Program-made: the position numbers and the translations under genes | Part shown: one piece after another, positions 25,807 to 34,415 of the stretch | Layout: the number at the start of each line of letters is the position of its first letter | Numbering within the stretch: position 1 is the stretch's first letter | DNA from: Chloroflexota bacterium | Lineage (GTDB): Bacteria > Chloroflexota > UBA6077 > FW602-bin22 > JAMCWG01 | Assembly: GCA_023475235.1 (NCBI GenBank) | Contig: JAMCWG010000116.1 | Coordinates: forward strand, 1 to 64,000 | Length of the DNA stretch: 64,000 bases | Direction: 5' to 3' | The notes under the pieces: generated by a model | What the model was told of the DNA's origin: nothing | The model's database searches: none | The model's input: the letters and a program-made list of their open reading frames with translations, nothing else

Positions 25807-27186
25807 TCAGTCGAACTGGAGCCCCAGAGCGGCCAGCTCGCCCTTGACCCGCAGATACTTCGCCTCCCATTCCGGCTTGATGCGGCCGCGCACCAGGTCG
25901 TAGCACTGGTCGATGTGCTGGCCGGGCTCGGCAGGCTTGCCGTTCAGGGTGGGGGCAAACTTATCCATCACCTCATCGGCCCCGGCCCGCGTCAGCCCGG
26001 CCCGCTGGGTGGCCCGCGCCACCTCCGCCATCCACTCCGCCTCGAACGGCGTCTGCCCGGCGTTCATCATCGCCCGATGGTGACGGGAAGAGGTCATGTT
26101 GAGGCCGTTGATGGGGGCGGCTATGCTGCCGGTAGCGATCTCCCGCAGGTAGGTCTCCGAGCCGGGGCCGCAGACCCAACCAGCACCCGTGAAACCGATG
26201 ATGTTAGCGTGGCGGCTGAGCGCCTGGCAGACGACCGAGCGGGCCCGGCTCATCCGCCGGTTGGTGCCCACCGTCTTCAGGGTGGAGTTGGTGAGACGGC
26301 CGACGCCGCCCGTGTAACACCAGGCGTGGCGGTACACCAGGAAGCCGGCGATGGGCTTGGCCACACTCGCCACCAGCGCCCCCTCGACATCGCCGCAGAA
26401 GCCGCCCACGCTCTCGCCGCCGCCGCCGTTGACGGCGAACGCGCCGTAGTCGCGGTACACGATGGCCGCCGTCAGCAGGTCCTGCTCCATCTTCATATCG
26501 GGCAGGGTGGACAGGAGCACCCCATCGGTGCGACGCAGCCCGTAATCGGGGTCCATCGGCGCGATCAGGGCGGCAGCGCGGGTGCTGATGGGGTAGAGGG
26601 CGACGGCCATGCCGGGGCGCCCCGCCCTACAGACGCCATCGCGCATCCAGAACAGCTCGCGGCGGGCGGCATATGCCTCCGTCGGCAGGCCGAAGACCTC
26701 CCGCCCATCCGTCTGCGTGAAGTTGATGCCCTCCATATAGTCGCCCTCTGGCAGTCGGGCAGTGTCCTTTATCACTAATGGCGCGTACTCCTCGCTGAAG
26801 GGGGCATGGTGGCCGGGGCACTGGTTCAGCCGCTCTTTCGTCTCGATCTGCTTCTTGGTGATCGTCCGGGCGTCGCGTCCCGTGCCGACGATCACCCGAG
26901 GCTGCGCCTCCCGGCAGGCTTCCAGCACCTCTTCGCGGCTGAACCGGACCACCCGGCCGGTGCTGATGCAGTACATTCCTACTTCGGACAGGAAGGCAAC
27001 CCCGGCCTCGAAGGCCCGGTCCGCCAGCGCATCGTCCGTATTGAACCAGGTGCCATCGTCGTCGCAGCGTATGTCGAAGCGCCTGGCAATCTCGGCGCAC
27101 TTGCGAAAGAGGCCCATGTTCCAGGCCTTTTCCTCCATCTTCGGACCCTTCTGGGTCCGCTCGGCAATATCCAGCAGACTGATCAT
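25807..27186 (-). CDS. Monomethylamine methyltransferase MtmB-like protein without pyrrolysine
   Basis: A 459-residue protein that tracks the archaeal MtmB family from end to end: FEAGVAFLSEVGMYCISTGR, VIVGTGRDARTI (near 98-109), CRAGRPGMAV (187-195), EVARATQRAGLTRAGADEVM DK and CYDLVRG near the end. MtmB moves the methyl of methylamine to a corrinoid protein and uses a UAG-encoded pyrrolysine. Here the frame has no in-frame UAG, and the position I align to that residue is Lys232 (AAG, 26491-26493) in LPDMKMEQDLL. The alignment is from memory. No corrinoid protein (MtmC) or MtbA gene is nearby. ATG 27186 follows AGGAG. It is likely co-transcribed with a gamma-glutamyltransferase. Substrate unknown. 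Confidence 0.75.
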   Translation of the reverse strand: MISLLDIAERTQKGPKMEEKAWNMGLFRKCAEIARRFDIRCDDDGTWFNTDDALADRAFEAGVAFLSEVGMYCISTGRVVRFSREEVLEACREAQPRVIVGTGRDARTITKKQIETKERLNQCPGHHAPFSEEYAPLVIKDTARLPEGDYMEGINFTQTDGREVFGLPTEAYAARRELFWMRDGVCRAGRPGMAVALYPISTRAAALIAPMDPDYGLRRTDGVLLSTLPDMKMEQDLLTAAIVYRDYGAFAVNGGGGESVGGFCGDVEGALVASVAKPIAGFLVYRHAWCYTGGVGRLTNSTLKTVGTNRRMSRARSVVCQALSRHANIIGFTGAGWVCGPGSETYLREIATGSIAAPINGLNMTSSRHHRAMMNAGQTPFEAEWMAEVARATQRAGLTRAGADEVMDKFAPTLNGKPAEPGQHIDQCYDLVRGRIKPEWEAKYLRVKGELAALGLQFD

Positions 27187-27240
27187 CGCCTATTTTTCTC
27201 CTACGAGTGGAAATAGCAATTGCGCGGCACGACCGGCGGG

Positions 27241-27471
27241 CTAACTGGATTTCGCCCAGGCTTCCAGCGCCTTCAACAGCCAGTACAGAATGGCAAACAG
27301 CAGGGCCACGCCGATCATCACGCCCAGGCCGATCAACGCGAATTCCTGGCCGTAGATGAGCCACATCAGCGCGCCGCCGAACACCACAATGATGCCGAAG
27401 CCGCCGACCACGAGCACCCATTCGGTATGGGCCTTGTGCTCGCCTGGGGTCAGCGGCCCCTCGCTCCTCAT
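27241..27471 (-). CDS. Small two-helix membrane protein
   Basis: A 76-residue protein: a hydrophilic N-terminus (MRSEGPLTPGEHKAHTEW), a first membrane helix (VLVVGGFGIIVVFGGALMWL), a short loop (IYGQEF), a second helix (ALIGLGVMIGVALLFAILYW) and a basic tail. I do not recognise a family. It sits between the gamma-glutamyltransferase gene (22 bases) and the MtmB-like gene (54 bases), so it is part of the same putative operon and may anchor or serve a transport role. Its start ATG 27471 has AGGACAGG close by. Confidence 0.65.
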   Translation of the reverse strand: MRSEGPLTPGEHKAHTEWVLVVGGFGIIVVFGGALMWLIYGQEFALIGLGVMIGVALLFAILYWLLKALEAWAKSS

Positions 27472-27493
27472 GCCTGTCCTCCCGGCAGTTCGG

Positions 27494-29125
27494 CTAGTAT
27501 CCCGTCGCCTCGCCGTCAGAGCGGGGGTCTACGCCGGCGTAGCGCACGCCGGTGACCGGGTCGACCTGGACCAGCATCACCGACCCGCCGCCGGCATAGG
27601 ATCCAACGACCTTCGTCCGATGCCCGAGCGCTTCCAGCCCGCCCACCACCCCGGCCGGGATGCGGTCCTCCAGTATTAGCTGGAATGGGTCATCGATGTT
27701 GATGGGATCGGTGCCGGGCGTGCTGATCCAGCGCGGTGCTTCGGCGGCCTCCTGGACGTTCATCCCGTAGTCGATGAGATTGCACAGTATCTGGGCGTTG
27801 ATCTGAGGCTGCCGGTCGCCGCCCGGCGTGCCGCCGACGATATACGGCAAACCGTTCCGAAGGACCATGTAGCAGTTGAGGGTGTGCATGGTCTTCTTGC
27901 CGGGGGCGATGATATTTGGATGCCCCTCCACCAGGCTGAAGCCGCGGCCGGCCCGGTTGTTCGGCAGTATGCCGGTATCGCCCACCATCTGGGCGCAGCC
28001 GAAGGCATTCGACAGGCTGTGGATAAAGGAGATGGCATTGCCCTCTCGGTCCACGACGCAGAAATAGGTGGTGTCGCCGTCGAGCTCGCCGGGTTGGCCC
28101 GCCGCCGGATCATTGTTGGCCTTGCGTGGGTCGATCTCGGAGCTCCGCCGGGCGGCGTACTTCTTGGAAAGCATCCCCTTGAGCGGAAACTTCACGAAGG
28201 CCGGGTCGCCGGCGTACCTGACGCGGTCGCTGAAGGCCAGCTTCTTGGCTTCCACCTGGGTATGAATGCTCTCCACGCTATTGAATCCCATCCCGGCAAG
28301 ACTGAAGCACTCGAGCAGGTTCATCATCTCCAAATGGATGAGCCCCTGGGAAGGAGGAGCTGTCTGGAGCACATCGTAACCGCGATAGGTGACGCACAGC
28401 GGCTCGTACACCTCGGTGCGGTGCTCGGCGAAGTCCTCCGTCGTGAACAGGCCGCCGTTGGCCTGCGAGAACTCGACGAACGCCCTGGCAATAGCACCTT
28501 TGTAAAAGATATCACGGCCGCCCTCGGCGATCATCCGCCAGCTACGGCCCATATCCTTCTGCACCAGGATATCGCCGGGCCGGAACGGCTCGCCGCCCGG
28601 CTTGAGGAGGACCTTCGTCGTGGTGGGGTAGCGGGCCAGAAGTGAAGCGTTCGCGATCATGCTCTCGCCCACGTGCTGGCTGACGGGGAAGCCGCTCTCG
28701 GCATACTCGATGGCCGGCTGGACCAGCTCAACCATCGAGCGCGTGCCGAACCGTTCTAGAATCGTGAAGTAGGCATCCACGCCGCCGGGCACCGACGGGG
28801 CGAGCATACCGTGGGGAGGCATCTTCTGGTAGCCGCGACTGCGGAAGTACTCGGGCGTGGCGCCCCGGGGAGCGACGCCGCTGCCGTTTATGCCGAAGAC
28901 CCGCCCGGTCCTGGCCTGATAATAGATGGCGAACACATCCCCGCCCAGCCCGCACATCATCGGCATTGTAACGGTGAGCACGGCAGCCGTGGCGATGGCC
29001 GCGTCGGCGGCGTTACCACCAGACATCAAAACGCGCAGGCCAGCCGCGGAGGCCAGTTGCTGGGCCGAGGCTACCACGCCGTTGGAGCACATAACCACGC
29101 TGCGGTGTTGGGTCGGTACAGACAC
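27494..29125 (-). CDS. Gamma-glutamyltransferase family protein
   Basis: A 543-residue Ntn-hydrolase precursor. The N-terminal part has VVMCSNGVVASAQQLASAAG, SGGNAADAAIA and MCGLGGDVFAIYY. The autoprocessing site with the nucleophile Thr is in LDGDTTYFCVVDREGNAISF, giving large and small subunits. GGTPGGDRQPQINAQILCNL follows late. Such enzymes hydrolyse or transfer the gamma-glutamyl group of glutathione and related amides. No export signal is visible, so the product may be cytosolic, unlike classic periplasmic GGT. GTG 29125 is chosen because GAGGAGGAGAA precedes it directly. It heads a cluster with an MtmB-like gene. Confidence 0.9.
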   Translation of the reverse strand: MSVPTQHRSVVMCSNGVVASAQQLASAAGLRVLMSGGNAADAAIATAAVLTVTMPMMCGLGGDVFAIYYQARTGRVFGINGSGVAPRGATPEYFRSRGYQKMPPHGMLAPSVPGGVDAYFTILERFGTRSMVELVQPAIEYAESGFPVSQHVGESMIANASLLARYPTTTKVLLKPGGEPFRPGDILVQKDMGRSWRMIAEGGRDIFYKGAIARAFVEFSQANGGLFTTEDFAEHRTEVYEPLCVTYRGYDVLQTAPPSQGLIHLEMMNLLECFSLAGMGFNSVESIHTQVEAKKLAFSDRVRYAGDPAFVKFPLKGMLSKKYAARRSSEIDPRKANNDPAAGQPGELDGDTTYFCVVDREGNAISFIHSLSNAFGCAQMVGDTGILPNNRAGRGFSLVEGHPNIIAPGKKTMHTLNCYMVLRNGLPYIVGGTPGGDRQPQINAQILCNLIDYGMNVQEAAEAPRWISTPGTDPINIDDPFQLILEDRIPAGVVGGLEALGHRTKVVGSYAGGGSVMLVQVDPVTGVRYAGVDPRSDGEATGY

Positions 29126-29254
29126 GATTCTCCTCCTCAGGAAAACGTTGTTGATTCGCTCCAGGCCTGAACCGGTCGCGTGGGGCATCTTCAGCTATGG
29201 CAGCAAGCCGATTGGTTTATGACAAAGCTTATGATAGAGCGACGATACCCGCGA

Positions 29255-29587
29255 TTATCCGGACGAGTCCCCCAGGGTCTCGCACAGCGCCTCGGTGACC
29301 ATTCGGTAGATCCGTGAAGGATCGTAGACGACGAAGCGCTGGCGCTGTGTCACGAGGTCTTCCCGGTCCTTGCTGCCCATCCATTTGTTAAGCGCTTCCT
29401 GGCTATCCCATAGTTGTAGCAATACGAATTCATTCCGATCAGTAACGTTCTGGGCCGCCATCTGCCAGATCATACCCCAGCGCCTGCGAACGGGCTCGGT
29501 CTCGTCAAGCCACTTGATGGCTTCCTGAGTCTTGCCCGGGAGAAAGCGTACCGGCCGGACGACCAGCACTCGTGGCATCTCTACCAT
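29255..29587 (-). CDS. Small dimeric alpha/beta-barrel (ABM/EthD-like) protein
   Basis: A 110-residue protein with a ferredoxin-like pattern: VLVVRPVRFLPGKTQEAIKW LDE, then FVLLQLWDSQEALNKWMGSK DREDL. This is the layout of antibiotic-biosynthesis-monooxygenase or related dimeric alpha/beta-barrel proteins (strand, long helix, strand, helix starting with a Trp/Asp). No specific activity can be assigned. ATG 29587 follows GGAGGAGGGAG; an internal ATG three codons on is possible. It lies 129 bases upstream of the gamma-glutamyltransferase gene on the same strand and may begin that operon. Confidence 0.55.
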   Translation of the reverse strand: MVEMPRVLVVRPVRFLPGKTQEAIKWLDETEPVRRRWGMIWQMAAQNVTDRNEFVLLQLWDSQEALNKWMGSKDREDLVTQRQRFVVYDPSRIYRMVTEALCETLGDSSG

Positions 29588-29715
29588 CTCCCTCCTCCTT
29601 CATGTTACCAGCTTCAGCCCTCCCCGCGAATCCGTGGGCATTATAACAGAAAGGCAGTTGCACGACGGTGTCGACGGAGCTATGCCTGAAATGCGACGAA
29701 CGACGAAACTTAACG

Positions 29716-29741
29716 TTAGGCCCGCGCACCCGCGGGCCTAA
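29716..29741. terminator. Hairpin downstream of lon
   Basis: TTAGGCCCGCG (29716-29726) and CGCGGGCCTAA (29731-29741) are perfect inverted copies around CACC, 46 bases past the lon stop on the minus strand. The U-run is poor, so it may protect the 3' end rather than terminate by itself. Confidence 0.55.
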
Positions 29742-29787
29742 GGTACTGGCTCTCCGAAGCCAGGGGCCACCGCCTCAGCCTTCTCAG

Positions 29788-32301
29788 CTAGCCCGGCGTC
29801 TCGTCGGCCAGCGCTCGCTCGCTCTCGGCGGCAGCCTCCCTGGTGCGATCGCCGACGCCCGCCGCTACCGGTTCCTCCTTCGCGGCCCCCGGGGCCGGGA
29901 AGCTCCCCTCCGGCAGCGCCGCCCGCAGCGCCTCGTCAATGCTTTCTGCCAGTACGAACGTCATCTCCGAGCGTAGCGCCGGCGGCAGGTCGTCGAGATC
30001 GATCTCGTTCCGCTTGGGCAGAATGACGGTGCGGATGCCGGCCCGATGGGCCGCCAGCACTTTCTCCTTGATGCCGCCTACCGGCAGCACCCTCCCCCGA
30101 AGGGTGATCTCGCCTGTCATCGCTACCCCCTGGCGGACGGGCTTGCCCATCAGCAGCGAGGCCAGCGACACCGTCATCGCCACGCCCGCCGACGGGCCAT
30201 CCTTCGGCGTCGCGCCGGCGGGGACGTGGACATGGATGTCGCTGTTCTCGAAGAAGTTGGCGGGAATACCCAACTGCCGCACGTTCGAGCGAATGTAGGT
30301 GAGCGCCGCCTGGGCGGATTCGCGCATGACATCGCCCAGTTGCCCGGTGAGCAGCAGGCCCTTGCTCCCGGCCATCAGGCTGGCCTCGATGAAGATGATG
30401 TCGCCACCCACCGGCGTCCAGGCCAGACCCGTGGCTACACCGGGACGCTCGATGATCTCGGCAACCTCGCTGAAGTACGGTGGGCGGCCCAGGTACTTGG
30501 TCACCAGATCGGGAGTGACGACGATTGTCCCTTCTTGGCCTTCCGCCTTGTCTCTGGCCGCTTTGCGGCATATGCTGGCGATCTCCCGCTCCAGGTTGCG
30601 TACCCCGGCCTCGCGCGTATACTCGCGAATTATGCGTCTGAGGGCCTCCTCCTCGAAGCTGACCTCATCTTTGTTCAGCGCGTTCGCGGCGACCTGTTTG
30701 GAGACCAGATAGTTCTCGGCGATGCGAAGCTTCTCCTCCTCGGTATATCCCGGCAGGCTCAGGATTTCCATTCGGTCCCGCAGCGGCGCCGGTATCGGGT
30801 CGAGCAGGTTGGCCGTGGTAATAAACATCACATGCGACAGGTCGAAGGGAACATTCAAGTAATTGTCGCGGAAGTCCTTGTTCTGCTCCGGGTCCAGCAC
30901 CTCGAGGAGGGCCGACGTCGGATCACCCCGCCAGTCGGCGCCCACCTTGTCCACCTCGTCCAGCATGAACACCGGATCGGCCGACTCGGCGCGATGTATC
31001 GCCTGGACGATCCGGCCGGGCATCGCCCCGATGTAGGTGCGGCGATGGCCCCGTATCTCGGCCTCGTCCCGGATGCCCCCCAGCGACATGCGCACGAACT
31101 TGCGTCCCAACGCCCGGGCAATGGACTGGCCGAGGGATGTCTTTCCCACGCCGGGCGGCCCCACGAAGCAGAGGATGGGCTCGCGCGACAGCTCAGACTC
31201 GCTGGTCCGCTCCCGCTTCAGCTTCACCACCGCCAGGTATTCGAGGATGCGCTCCTTGACCTTTTCGAGATCGTAGTGGTCCTCATCCAGGATCCGCCGG
31301 GCCCGCGGCACATCGATGGCCCCCTCGGTATACTTCTTCCACGGCATACCGGTGAGCCAGTCCAGGTAAGTCTTGATGATGGAGTACTCGGGCGACGCCG
31401 GCTGCAGGCGTTCCAGTCGTCCCAGCTCGCGGCGCGCCTCTCGCTCCGCCTCTTCCGGCATATTGGCCTGCTCGATCTTCTCGCGCAGCATGTTTATCTC
31501 GGCGGCTTGCTCGTCGGCCTCGCCCAGCTCTCGCTGGATCGCCTTCATCTGCTGGCGGAGAAGGTATTCGCGCTGCGTCTTCTCCATCTCATTCTGGGCC
31601 TGGGTCTGAATCTTCTTGCCCAGCTCCAGGACTTCCAGCTCGCGGGTCAGGAACGTCACCAGGCGCTCCAGCTTCGTCCGCACGCTGTCCAGCTCCAGCA
31701 ACTCTTGCCGGAGGGACAGGTCCATTCGCAGGGCAGAGGCCAGGACATAGGCCAAATGCCGTGGATCGTCCACATTGATGACCAGCGTGGACAACTCTTC
31801 TGGCATATGCGGCACCAGGGCAGCCATCCGCTGGAAAAGACCCTGGGCGTTGCGCATGAGCGCCTCCACCTCTACGGTACTCTCCGCCTGCTCCCTCGAT
31901 ATCTCGATGCTGGCCCTGAGGTAGGGCTGCTCCTGGGTGTAACCGACTATGCGGATGCGCTCGAGTCCCTGGACGACGAGGCGGACTGTGCCGTCGGGCA
32001 CGCGCAGCATCTGGGCCACGCGCGCTACGGTGCCCATCGTGTACAACTGCCCGGGGCCCGGCAGGTCCACCCGGGGGTCCTGCGACGCCACCAAGCCGAC
32101 CAGCCGGTTGCTGGTGGCCACATCGTTGACCAGGAGGAGCGACCGTTCCTGTCCCACGAGTATCGGGTATACGGTCAAGGGGTAGACGACGGTGTCCTTC
32201 AGCGGCAGGATGGGCAGCTCGTTAGGGATGCTAGGCGGACCTTCGTTGACCTCTCCTGGAGGGGACAAGTTATTCTCAGCCAACTGGCGCTCCTGTATCA
32301 C
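29788..32301 (-). CDS. lon: ATP-dependent protease Lon (endopeptidase La)
   Basis: An 837-residue LonA protease that degrades misfolded and regulatory proteins. The N-terminal substrate domain (NELPILPLKDTVVYPLTVYP, about residues 27-240) and a coiled coil (near 240-300) precede the AAA+ module with Walker A GPPGVGKTSLGQS near 380-392 and Walker B PVFMLDEVDKVG. The protease domain has the catalytic Ser in KDGPSAGVAM (about 703) and Lys in GGIKEKVLAAHRAG (about 743). GTG 32301 overlaps the hsp20 stop as GTGA, so translation is coupled to the small heat-shock protein. The C-terminal extension (about 40 residues) is low complexity. Confidence 0.97.
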   Translation of the reverse strand: MIQERQLAENNLSPPGEVNEGPPSIPNELPILPLKDTVVYPLTVYPILVGQERSLLLVNDVATSNRLVGLVASQDPRVDLPGPGQLYTMGTVARVAQMLRVPDGTVRLVVQGLERIRIVGYTQEQPYLRASIEISREQAESTVEVEALMRNAQGLFQRMAALVPHMPEELSTLVINVDDPRHLAYVLASALRMDLSLRQELLELDSVRTKLERLVTFLTRELEVLELGKKIQTQAQNEMEKTQREYLLRQQMKAIQRELGEADEQAAEINMLREKIEQANMPEEAEREARRELGRLERLQPASPEYSIIKTYLDWLTGMPWKKYTEGAIDVPRARRILDEDHYDLEKVKERILEYLAVVKLKRERTSESELSREPILCFVGPPGVGKTSLGQSIARALGRKFVRMSLGGIRDEAEIRGHRRTYIGAMPGRIVQAIHRAESADPVFMLDEVDKVGADWRGDPTSALLEVLDPEQNKDFRDNYLNVPFDLSHVMFITTANLLDPIPAPLRDRMEILSLPGYTEEEKLRIAENYLVSKQVAANALNKDEVSFEEEALRRIIREYTREAGVRNLEREIASICRKAARDKAEGQEGTIVVTPDLVTKYLGRPPYFSEVAEIIERPGVATGLAWTPVGGDIIFIEASLMAGSKGLLLTGQLGDVMRESAQAALTYIRSNVRQLGIPANFFENSDIHVHVPAGATPKDGPSAGVAMTVSLASLLMGKPVRQGVAMTGEITLRGRVLPVGGIKEKVLAAHRAGIRTVILPKRNEIDLDDLPPALRSEMTFVLAESIDEALRAALPEGSFPAPGAAKEEPVAAGVGDRTREAAAESERALADETPG

Positions 32302-32759
32302 CCATTGGGGAGGGAAATCGACACGCGAGTCGGCCGCGGAGTTTCTTCCGCCACCTTGGGCAGCGTGATAGAGATCATGCCGTTCTGGTAGCTGGCCTCC
32401 ACCCGCTCGGCGTCTATGGCTACGGGTATTGGGACTTCGGCACGGAACTCCCCGTACCAGATATCCATCTTATGAATGACGGTTCGAGGTGGTGTATCCT
32501 CCTCATCCCGCTTGCCCGACACGACCAGGCAATCTGGATACAGCAATACCTCGATCTTGTCTTCAGCCGTGCCTGCTACTTCAATCTTCACGACCAGGTC
32601 AGAGGCCGTTTCGTAGACATCCGTACGGGGGCTACAGACGCCGCGTGGGGTACGAGGTAACGCGCTGCACACATCCCACCATGCATTCATCATCTGTTCC
32701 ACACCGCGTTCCATCCCTACCACGGCCCTCAGAGGACTATAAATGAACCGCACTCGCAT
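32298..32759 (-). CDS. Hsp20/alpha-crystallin family small heat-shock protein
   Basis: A 153-residue chaperone. The alpha-crystallin domain runs from TDVYETASDLVVKIEVAGTA (about 45-64) through CLVVSGKRDEED and FRAEVPIPVAIDAERVEASY to NGMISITLPKV, the family's closing motif. It holds unfolded proteins in a refoldable state. ATG 32759 follows AAGGGGTGCAGC; an upstream in-frame start exists without a site. Its TGA overlaps the lon GTG by 4 bases (GTGA), so the holder chaperone and the protease are made together. A promoter is at 32867-32895. Confidence 0.93.
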   Translation of the reverse strand: MRVRFIYSPLRAVVGMERGVEQMMNAWWDVCSALPRTPRGVCSPRTDVYETASDLVVKIEVAGTAEDKIEVLLYPDCLVVSGKRDEEDTPPRTVIHKMDIWYGEFRAEVPIPVAIDAERVEASYQNGMISITLPKVAEETPRPTRVSISLPNG

Positions 32760-32866
32760 TTGCTGCACCCCTTGTGAAGCTACCTGATCACCCGCCGCTC
32801 GGCACAAGCACTATCCATCGCCAGTGCCGAACGAATCGCCGCTCTTTTCCCCTCTGTCTTCTTAGA

Positions 32867-32895
32867 ATCATAACACGAGGTGTGACTGCCGACAA
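32867..32895 (-). promoter_or_regulatory. Promoter of hsp20-lon
   Basis: On the minus strand TTGTCG (32895-32890), a 17-base spacer and TATGAT (32872-32867). The -10 box is one mismatch from consensus. Nothing like CIRCE (TTAGCACTC-N9-GAGTGCTAA) is visible, so heat control, if any, is by another route. The left end of an IS (32904) begins just upstream. Confidence 0.55.
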
Positions 32896-32903
32896 GTTCA
32901 GGT

Positions 32904-33978
32904 GCTGACGTTCAGACCTGAGATGGGACAGGGGGCAAGACGATCTGCTTGAAATACTGCCACGCCTTGAGCACGACCTGCCTTATGGCCTTATGCGCCA
33001 ACTTCAGCTTGTGCTTCAGGAGCACGAAAAGACCAGAATAGCGGGCCCAATTTTTTTCCCCCGCCGTAAGCCGCATCCCGCAGTTGCTCACCCACCAATA
33101 CCCCGATGGCGTAGGCTATGAGCAGCAGCGCTACCATCTTCTCCATATTCTCTCGGCTCTTGTTCATCACCTTGTCCAGTCCCAGTAGGTCCTTCGTATC
33201 CTTGAAGCTTTCCTCGATCTTCATTCGAGCTCGGTAAGTCTCCAGCGCCGCTTCACATTCCAGGCTGGTGATTAACCACAAAGGCTCGCTCAAGCCCGGC
33301 TTCCAGTATCCCACCAGGTTTACCTTTACTTTGCCTCGGTAGTACACACCTTTGTGATACACGGTCTGGCCCGGCGATATGGTAAGGCTTATCGGCTTCT
33401 TTTCCTCATCCAGAATGCTCACCCCGTTGCTGGTATTCAACCGGATGACGAAGTTGATGCTCTCAACCACCAGGTCCTCCAACAATCCCTCGTAGCTGAA
33501 CTCTCGGTCCAGCACCAGTGGCTTGTCCCCGATCATCTCCCGCAGCTTGGCAAATGCACGATTGTGCTCCTGATTGCGGCTAGTTGCCTCTTTGGCAATA
33601 GTCCGAGAGGAGTAGCTAATGAAATGAAACGGAACCACCCTACCTCGATAAGGAGTGCCCAACAGCAGGAGCCAGAAGCCCCGCGTCTTGCCGTCTTTCA
33701 GCCTGCCCACATAGGCCGTCCTCTTGGCTTGGGGACGGGCGATCTCGGTAGGATCAGCCAGAATGTAGGGCGCTTGCTCCCAGTAGAGGCGCAGGAGGGC
33801 CAAGAATGCCTTTCATTATCGCCGAGCCCTTGCGCACCTCATCGGAACGACCAAAGAGCTGATCAGCGAACTTCTCAATATCCGAGAGCCTGAGATCTTT
33901 TGCCACGGTATACCCCTTCCTAGGATTATCTATCCAGGATACACCAACTTCCGTCTCAACTCACGTCTGAACGTCAGC
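32904..33978. mobile_element. Insertion sequence, 1075 bp, DDE transposase, inactivated
   Basis: Terminal inverted repeats GCTGACGTTCAGACCTGAG (32904-32922) and the complement of GCTGACGTTCAGACGTGAG (33960-33978) match at 18 of 19 bases. AGGT directly flanks both ends (32900-32903 and 33979-33982), a possible 4-bp target duplication. The only gene inside is the frameshifted transposase on the minus strand. It is inserted just behind the hsp20 promoter and in front of a nuclease-like gene remnant. Confidence 0.75.
32991..33906 (-). pseudogene. IS4-like transposase, frameshifted
   Basis: The first 35 or so codons from GTG 33904-33906 read VAKDLRLSDIEKFADQLFGR S, then DEVRKGSAIMKGIL. The frame must then shift by +1 near 33803 to continue ALLRLYWEQAPYILADPTEI ARPQAKRTAYVG. 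Downstream, catalytic-type residues remain: Asp in ADPTE, Asp in PLVLDREFSYEGLLEDL and Glu in YRARMKIEESFKDTKDLLGL, the Y-R-E-K-like signature of IS4-related transposases. A programmed shift is possible, but no slippery run is visible at the site, so I call it inactive. It lies inside a complete IS with clear ends. Confidence 0.7.
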
Positions 33979-33990
33979 AGGTGGTGACGG

Positions 33991-34347
33991 TTGCGGTTGC
34001 AGACCGTGTGTCCGAGTTGGAAGAGACGTGTTGTTGAAAGTATTTGCAGGCGACTTGAAAAAGCCCAGCGAGTTTCCGAGCACCACGAGGAGTTTGAGGC
34101 TGCCGTGTGCGAGGCTTTCTCCTTCCTCGGCGTTGACGCTGAGCACATCGGTGGCGCCGGCGATACCGATGTGCTGTTGAAGACGCAAGATGCACTCGTC
34201 TTCCTTGGAAGCCGAGCTGTGGGCATCCTCCAGGAAGTGCCCGGAAGCGGCGAGGCCTGCTGTCTCGCTATGAGCCCCGAAACCGCCAGACGTCGCCTCT
34301 CGGCCCTGGCCGAAGCGTTTGGCAGTACTACCGAATTCGTCGAATAA
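33991..34347 (+). pseudogene. Restriction-endonuclease-like (PD-(D/E)XK type) gene remnant
   Basis: A 118-codon frame that begins where the IS ends. Its middle reads EEFEAAVCEAFSFLGVDAEH IGGAGDTDVLL, which resembles the helix plus GG-x-GDTD strand of PD-(D/E)XK restriction-like domains. The expected following ExK strand is not evident; instead it continues DALVFLGSRAVGILQEVPGS. A TGA lies upstream in frame (33985-33987), so the N-terminus has been lost. The end (ETARRRLSALAEAFG) looks like a normal C-terminal helix. I infer a gene cut by the IS. The RraA-like gene follows 68 bases later. Function of the ancestor is uncertain. Confidence 0.4.
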
Positions 34348-34415
34348 CTCCTATAATGCTAATACCGTAACCCCACGCGCGGCAACGGCCGCCGCATCTC
34401 AATTCACAGGAGAGG

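Noticed and set aside
25807-27186. UAG-encoded pyrrolysine in the MtmB-like gene
   Set aside because: The frame has no internal TAG, and the aligned position is an ordinary AAG lysine codon.
30046-32391. 781-codon plus-strand open frame opposite lon
   Set aside because: It is antisense to a clear lon gene; its translation is low-complexity His/Gln/Arg-rich text with no motif, typical of a high-GC shadow frame.
32720-32900. CIRCE or HAIR heat-shock operator before hsp20
   Set aside because: No TTAGCACTC-type inverted repeat or other known heat-shock operator is present; only an ordinary promoter was found.
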